This document shows, piece by piece, positions 56,917-64,000 of a DNA stretch of 64,000 bases. The DNA is from Aphelocoma coerulescens (lineage: Eukaryota; Chordata; Aves; Passeriformes; Corvidae). The DNA lies in assembly GCF_041296385.1 (NCBI RefSeq), contig NC_091016.1, positions 19,071,497 through 19,135,496 on the forward strand. The letters are read 5' to 3'. A program made the translations under genes and the position numbers. How positions within the stretch are numbered: position 1 is the stretch's first letter; each line of letters begins with the position of its first letter. The notes under the pieces are model-generated. The model was not told the origin of the DNA. It worked only from the letters and a program-made list of their open reading frames with translations, and made no database searches.

Positions 56917-59900
56917 GATTCACATTTATTGCTTGAACACATCTCTCCCCTTGCCCTCTCCATCAGTCAATTAATAAGAGGGACCGCCATTAAGCCTGAC
57001 AGATCCCTTGCAGCTCTCCAAACTGAATCAGATGGTTTAATATGGAGTAGTCCAGTTATGTTATAAGAAGTCAGTACTGTGGGAAACCTAGGAGCAGACC
57101 AAGAAGTATCTTATCCTGATCTGCAAGTTAAGATGTATCAAGTGCTAAACTGATCCTTAGTTTGTGGATTAATCTGGACGAAAATACTGGGCATGGGAGT
57201 TGAAGCCAAACACAGAAGATTCAGCTCAGAATTATTGCAGGCATTGTTTACACAGCTGTGCTTTACAGGATAAATACAAGTATGTGTCGTGGTGGTGGAT
57301 TTCATGCATTTCAGGACAGCTTACAACCTCCACCAAGGTTTCCCAGATAAAACTCAGCCTTGCCACCTCTCCAGACACAGGGCCTCTTGACCCTGCTGCT
57401 GTCAAAGTCACAGCCAGCTGGTCTGAAACATCTCACGTGGCTCCTGTCAACACAAACCCATTAATGACTTCAGGAACCGAGGCTGCTTGTTTAAAAAAGA
57501 AATCTCTGTGCAGATGAGGGAAGGATGTGCACGGGAAAGTGGGGATCCGGCCTTGGCAACAGGAAATGATCCAGTGGCTCCATCCACAAGACTGCCCAGG
57601 AGCTGCTGCTCCTCAGTCTTCCCTCCCTGACTCTGAAGGGTTATTTTACAAATTGCAAAGCAAAAGCTGGTCGAGCTATAAATAAAACACAAAAATATGT
57701 GGAGAGAAGGGAATGAAGGGATAAAGGGGTTGGAATAACAAGTTATTTCAGTCACTAGAGATGACCAGGCAAAACTGACTCACCACTCTTTACTCTATCA
57801 TTCCCAAACTATATTTATCAAATCCAGATAACAAAAATGCCATGTTTATTCCTTTGCCTGCATATCTGCTCTCTCCCAGCCTCCCATACTACAAGTCTTC
57901 TCTACACACATGTGTGGGATTTGGTTTTCAAAGGTATGTTACAAGTTAGGTAGAAGAAGACATGCTGTTTCTAGGATTATAGGACACCACTAGCTTTTCA
58001 AATAGAAAAATGATGTTTCATGTAACAGAGAGACACTGACACTCTGGTATGCAACTTTCCAACTCCTCTGAGCTCGAACATGCATTTCCTGGCAAACTGC
58101 CTACCAGCTCAGACAAGAATCACAATTACGCTTGAAATGAAGATAATTTACTACACTTCAGTGAAATCTTTTCAAAAAACATCATGTGTACTCTACCTTG
58201 TCACGATAAGATGTCTTGCCAGGCAGGCAAATTTACCTAAATTAGGAAATGGCTGAGTTATTTTTATTTTTTAAAAAAATGCTAAACTACTCATTCAGGT
58301 ATTTCTGGAAAGCTAAGCATCATTACAATTAAGCAAAAATAAGACACCAACTACCCTTAAAATAAACCATACACAAACATATAGAGCTTATTCTTATCTT
58401 TAACATAACAGACTATCCACCTAATTCTTCTGTTATTTGTTGGGCATTTCAAATCCCTGTGAGTCTGAGAAAGAAGTAATCCACCCCTGTACGCTTATTT
58501 CTTTGCTGTCTGCTTGAATGAACAATCTCTCTCCAATGCAGATGAAATTAAGCATCAATCTCTACAACAGAAAACACATTCCTATTTGAGGTAATGCAGT
58601 TCTACCAGAATCCAGCTGTTGTATCTGCAATTTCCACTGCCATTTCTGACTGGCCTCACTGAGTTAACAGTAAAGCAAAACACTCTGGAGCAGTTTACAT
58701 ACACAACTGTCATACCAATGATGCTCAACATTGCAGGATGTTACTGCTAGGTAAACAATGGAGCTGGCTTAAACCCTGGAATTTTTGGAGAAGAAAAGTG
58801 GTACATTTTTAACGATGCAAGCAGTAGCAGTAGGTATGAATTGCCATGCTGTAGTACAACAGCATATGTAGGCTTTTGGGATCCCAATTAAAACACAAGC
58901 ATTAAAGAGGTTATACTTCCCAGTCTCCCTGGTCTTCTTATTAGGTGCTATTTATTTCCCTCAATTCTTCCAAAACCCCTGCTCATACTCTTTTCAAATG
59001 CTTCTATCTCTTTTCTGTACTTCAAGGACTTGTCAGGATATAAGGTAGGAATTTTCTCATAATTTTCTCATCATTTTTAAACACTTTCCCATTGCCTCAA
59101 ATTGCCAAACCTGCAGACTGAGCATGCAACTTATTTTGAGCCTTGTCTTTGGTAAAGTCACTACAAAACTAGTGTGAGTCACTGTTAGCAGAGGAAACTA
59201 ATTCACCACAGATACTCAGAAGGAAGCAGTTGTGGCAGTTCTTGCTTGGTAATCAACAGCTCAAAGTGCACCCCACCTCCTTGGAAATGCCATGGATTCT
59301 TGCTGTCCATCAGCCCTCACTTCAGGCCAGTGAAAAGATGGTGCTATGAATAGCATAACACCATCCACTGCTGTATTGCAACAGTAGCAATTAGTAAATA
59401 AATGATGACTATTAGAGAAAAGACATTTTATTCTTGGCTTCTAGTGCATTACAACTATTCTTTTTCGTAATTCAGATATAAAGGTCAGCTTCCTTTCCTC
59501 ACTTTACTCTGTTTCTCCCTTTTTTCAGTAGCTACTGATGAGTACCCTTCCCTTAATTCAGTGCACTTTGCTATCTGTCCTCACTACCCACAACCAACCG
59601 CTAGAGAGAACTCTTCAGCTGTGCACTGACCTAACACCGCCTCCAGCCCTGCCCCTTCAGACTGTCCCAGGCATCACTCAGGGGCCTTCAACAGCCCCAG
59701 GAAAAGCAACCTGGAATCAGGGGGCAACTCTGATTCCATGAAATATGACGGATTGGCTAGATGATATACCCAGTACCATTACATTTGGGATACCTGACAC
59801 TGAAAACGCATTTTGAGATATTTGATATTACAAATACGGCCCATCCCAAACCAAAACACTAGATGAAAACGTACCCTGCACCAAAAATAGAGTATGAACT

Positions 59901-62900
59901 GGATATTGAAAAAAACACCTGCTAGCTGCCACCTCAAATATTTGGATGGAGTGCTTCTGCAGATGTCCTGAGCCGATCTCTTGCACGCCTCACCGATTTG
60001 TGCTATTGCCATTCTTGGTCACAGTGGTTTGTTTTCATTTCTGTGTACAAAGCAGGAGGAATGCAGAACACCACCAGCAGCCCCACAAGAAGGCATAATT
60101 TCAGCACACAGAAAACAGTGATGCTTACGAGCTCTCTCCAATGGATATAGACACTAAAGCCATATCACGCTTTAGTTTCACCTTGATTTTTAAACCCAGG
60201 ACAAGGGTTTTGCTCTGAAAACATTTCATTCTCTGCTGTTAGAAGAACTTCTGTCAGGAACATCTGTTTTATTATCTGAGTTTTCAGCTGAGGCATATTT
60301 ACATAGAAATGAGCTCATCTATATATCTCCAGGAGAGAAAATGGTTTGGGGTAGAAAAGCACTCAAGTCTGAACTCAGCAGCAAAGCCGTAGTCATGAAA
60401 GAGTCAAGGAAACAGAACCTCTAACATACTTTAATCTTCCCTTCTTTATTGTAACTCTCTAGATGTAACTTAGCCGTTTGAAATTCAACTCTAACACTGC
60501 TAATTCAATTCTCATGGTTTTTTTCCACTGCTGACTGACCACACAAACCATAGAGCCCCCTGAAACATGAGTGTACAGCACTGAGCAAAACAGGCATTTA
60601 GACCCATAGCTGCCTGCACCAAGATATGAACTTATAGCTCCCAATCCCCTGGTGCTAAAACAGTTTCCACCAGACCACGATACACACAAGTGAACAAATC
60701 TTATTAAATTTAATCAGACCAGTACTTGGGGGAGCCATCTTAATCAGAAAGGGATTTAATGAAAAGCCGCAACGCCAATGAATACTCTTTAATTACGACT
60801 GACTAATATTTATCCACAAAGAGGAATTTGTTTCAGGATTAGTCTGAGACCTGGAAGAAGCCAACGACATCAATTTAATAATGGAATGCCTAATTAAAGT
60901 ATAATGGAAACCTAATTGTGATATACTGCTTTGTAGCGCACATGATTTATTTAGAACAATTGCTTTTCACTGGGCTCATTAGGGAAAGTTAAACAAAACA
61001 CAATAGTAAAAAAGAAGAGGGAAAAACAGACACACTGGAACTTCCAAGATGATTATAATCAACTGATGAAAGACAGTGACATATTTGTCAGATAAAACAC
61101 CACCATCCCTCTGCAGGCTGTGATTAAACTTTCTAAAAAGGATAATGATTATATAGTTTCTTTCCTTCCTAATGACACAGAATGAGACCCAAACCCTACT
61201 GCAGCTACGTGGTGGAGCTCCTCTGATGGAAATGAGACATAAAGCTGAAGGGTCTGACGGCCTTTGGATCCTCCTCACGGGTAGAAACCTCACACGCACA
61301 CATGCACCCTCCCAGCTGCGACGGAAGGAGTGAGGATAACCAGTGCAGACCCCTCCAGTCCTTCCCACCTGCAGGACCTGACTGCAGGACTGACTGTTCC
61401 TGATCAGGATGCACTTCTTTAGGAAGGGATGGCCCTACAGGTACCCATGGCACATAACTGAATGTCTCCCTTTTTTTTTTCCCCCCTAAATAAAAAGCTG
61501 CCCAATCCATTCTTATTGAAAAACCAAACATCCTCGTGATGGCATCCTGGTGGCACTGGCATGGTTGTCCCCACAGAATACTGGGCTAGTTGTTACCCCT
61601 CCCTTCACTCAAGCCAAGTTAAGGACATGCACTGTTTATCCTGCATCACATTTCTAGAGTGTCAGAGCAAACAGTGTTTCTTCCCTTCACTAGTAAAATG
61701 GTAGGAAAACTGAAGGAGGTGCTCCTCTGTCCTGCAGTGCCCTGCAGAAAATAGACATGGGGAGGTCCAGGAACAGATGAGCTTCCTCCGACAGTGACTG
61801 CTGGAAGCACAGAACAATTCCCTGAGCTCCAGCTCGGTTATGTTTAACTGGTGATGTGAGAATGGCTGTACCAACGGAAGCTGTCATGACAACAATGCCA
61901 CAGAAAAGAGAAAGGGATGCTCCATACCACGGGATGTGTGAAAACACAGTACCATGGCCTTACAGATGCGTGAGGGAATGCGGCCATTTTAAATGCACAG
62001 CACAACAAAGATCTGTCTCCAGTGATAAAATGATTCGCTAATGTTTTTCCCCAACTACTGCTATTCATAGAGATGCTTCAAAAAATTACACTAAAGTCAA
62101 TCCCTTGAATGAAAATGAACAAGGAATGCTGTGAGTGCCTGGACAGTCATTCCTGTGCCCAGACAGAAGATGAATTTTGGGCACCCATCTTGTACTTCCA
62201 CGAGTGTGATGCTGTCAGTCTGCCAGCAGAGAAGTAAAAACCAAATTCCTTTTGCAAGGACAGCAAAAGAGTCAGATACAGGACAGTGGTTCATCTTCAG
62301 ATCTGGTCTTAATGTTGCAAGAACAAAGCTGAGAGAGACCATTTACCCCAGTATGCAATGGCCCAACACTGAGGCAATGTGTTGCTCAAGGCTTAGGGTC
62401 ATCCTCTATGCTTTGTACCTTCTTCATATTAAAGATGTGTACAGCAGTGGTGTGCTGGTTTTTATACTGATCAGAAGGCAAACCCATGCTGGCAGCTGAA
62501 GATACAGATGAGAAATGTTGTAAATCCTTCTTGTACAGGCATCTTTGAACAGAAGTCTAAAATTGGTTTCCTGAAAACATCTGCTATAAACTTCCATTTC
62601 TGAACTCCAGTGGAACGTTTAACTCCATTGGCACTGCATGCTAGAAAGCTCTGAAAGCACTCATCACTAATGTTTTTAACATTGTTTTTTAACACAAATA
62701 TGAGTATGTACATAACTAAACCACAATGAATAGGATCAACTTAGGCAGTTGAATTTATTTCATAGGAATTACAGAAACAAATGGCCTGAAATTTAAAAAG
62801 CCCATTGTTGTCAGTACACAATTGTTTTCCTTCAATATTTTAACTCAAGGAAAAATGTAGCCTCCTAAATTTCACACAGTGCATGGAGAGGACAATGCTT

Positions 62901-64000
62901 AATTAAGGGGAGAAACTATGTGTCACAACAGAAAATCCTTCTGAGCTATGTTTTCCACAAATATACTTTGCTATCCCTAAGACATTTGAGTTCAGAAACA
63001 CCTTCTCTCAAAACTACCTGAACAATCAATCTATCTGCATGTTGATCCCCTAAGGCTTACCACTGACTGCACAAAAGGCATCATAAAAATCCTCGCTCCA
63101 CAGCTTCCTCCACTGGGAGATCCCAAGGTGTACAGGAACAGCAAACAGATGAGAAACACATTGGGAGGACATCCCAGAAAATTCCATGTTCCTCAGCAGA
63201 ACGTTGCTATTTTCCCTCAAGTGCTCCTGAACATAACCCTGTGCACTACAAACAACATTTAGCCTTGCTAAATTCTGCCTCAGTGCCCACGGATAAGCTA
63301 CACACCATCTGCACAGCCTTTAGGGAAAGACTGCTATTCCCACTCCTATTTGGCCTATGGACACAAACAGCTGTGGAGGGCTTCAGGCAGGAGGGAAAGG
63401 AGAAGAGCCCTCCTGAACACCACTAAACACACCAATACCTCTGCTCTGGAGGAACGAGAGCCAAGGAAGAGACCCAGCCCAGGGCTGAGGTAAAACTCTC
63501 TACTGCCTGCAGGAGGACTTTGCCATGGTACAGCACGATGTCTTCACCAGCCAGGTGCAAATGGATGTCTCTCATGTTCCATCCCAGTGGGAAGGGAAAA
63601 GGCTGTCCTTACAAATGGGAACAAAGAAGTTGCCATTGGGTCACACAGCAGGTCAACAAAGGTGGTGAGAGAGTGAAAGTTTATCTGAAGAGCATAATCT
63701 CGTTTCTGAGAAACAGTTAGGCTTTTCAAGAGCTGCTGAATGATGAACTGTCAGTTAGTCTTCCAAAAATAAACAGTGGGGTGGGTGATGAAAAATCCAG
63801 TGTAGCTTGGCTGGGCAAAGACAGTTTAGCTCTACGAGGTAATTCTGGTTGAAACCTTTCTCTCTGTGGGCAAACACAAGCCAAGGAGAACTTCAGTAGC
63901 TTTGATATACTTTTTGAAATGCACGGAGTGCTGAAACCTACAGTCCACCACTCAGTATATCTGCTGCCTAAGCAATGGTGACACAAACTACCTCCCACCA
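56917..64000 (-). other. LCLAT1: LCLAT1 intron (distal part), continuing past the window
   Basis: About 7 kb of mostly unique AT-rich sequence. No LCLAT1 exon was recognised on the - strand. It contains the candidate conserved block at 60690-60975 and a possible cryptic exon at 63061-63187 that does not match LCLAT1. Confidence 0.6.
60690..60975. other. Strong candidate conserved non-coding element in the LCLAT1 intron
   Basis: Dense AT-rich, CpG-poor, repeat-free sequence with many homeodomain core words: TTAAATTTAATCAG, CTTTAATTACGACTG, CATCAATTTAATAATGG, GCCTAATTAAAG and CCTAATTGTG. This spacing and vocabulary are typical of deeply conserved developmental enhancers. LCLAT1 itself is a housekeeping-type enzyme, so any target would more likely be a neighbour such as LBH. 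Conservation is not measured. Confidence 0.35.

Noticed and set aside
56260..60130. Several CTTAC/CTCAC words tested as - strand donors of earlier LCLAT1 exons
   Set aside because: None was preceded by a frame resembling LCLAT1 or the acyltransferase motifs.

Overview
The window looks like nuclear DNA of a bird, probably a songbird (Passeriformes). The evidence is spliced vertebrate exons, several chicken-repeat-1 (CR1) LINE fragments with the usual 3' end, and long terminal repeats (LTRs) whose ends resemble families I associate with songbirds. Only two protein-coding host genes are visible, and both are partial. On the + strand, three exons at 898-4451 encode the C-terminal end of a calpain, most likely CAPN13. 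On the - strand, the last coding exon of LCLAT1 (lysocardiolipin acyltransferase 1) lies at 48928-49436, with a long 3' UTR running down to about 45270. The two genes converge tail to tail, as I recall for CAPN13 and LCLAT1 in mammals, which supports the CAPN13 call.

Layout: 1-4860 calpain C-terminal exons, introns and 3' UTR; 4.9-27.4 kb intergenic DNA with CR1 fragments, simple repeats and a few candidate regulatory motifs; 27.4-30.2 kb a retroviral cluster; 30.2-45.3 kb intergenic DNA with two more solo LTRs; 45.3-48.9 kb LCLAT1 3' UTR; 49.4-64 kb the LCLAT1 intron before its last exon, holding one long CR1 copy and AT-rich blocks that look like conserved non-coding elements.

The most striking object is a compact endogenous retroviral element at 27940-30212. 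It has two 291-bp LTRs and a 6-bp target-site duplication (GGTCAG). Inside are a short, broken gag matrix-like fragment, a GC-rich stretch, and then an intact 175-codon frame (29116-29643) that encodes a Y-box type cold-shock domain. No pol is visible and at most a doubtful scrap of env remains. This is the layout expected of a defective retrovirus that captured a host Y-box mRNA in place of its own genes and was then endogenised. The RNA-contact aromatics are kept although the two LTRs differ by roughly 12-15% by eye, so the question of multicopy mobility or host domestication is open.

Three further solo LTRs can be bounded by target-site duplications: 27448-27907 (- strand, CCTG), 35705-36664 (GAGCC) and 39539-39836 (- strand, TTCCC). 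No tRNA, rRNA, CRISPR or bacterial-type features were seen.
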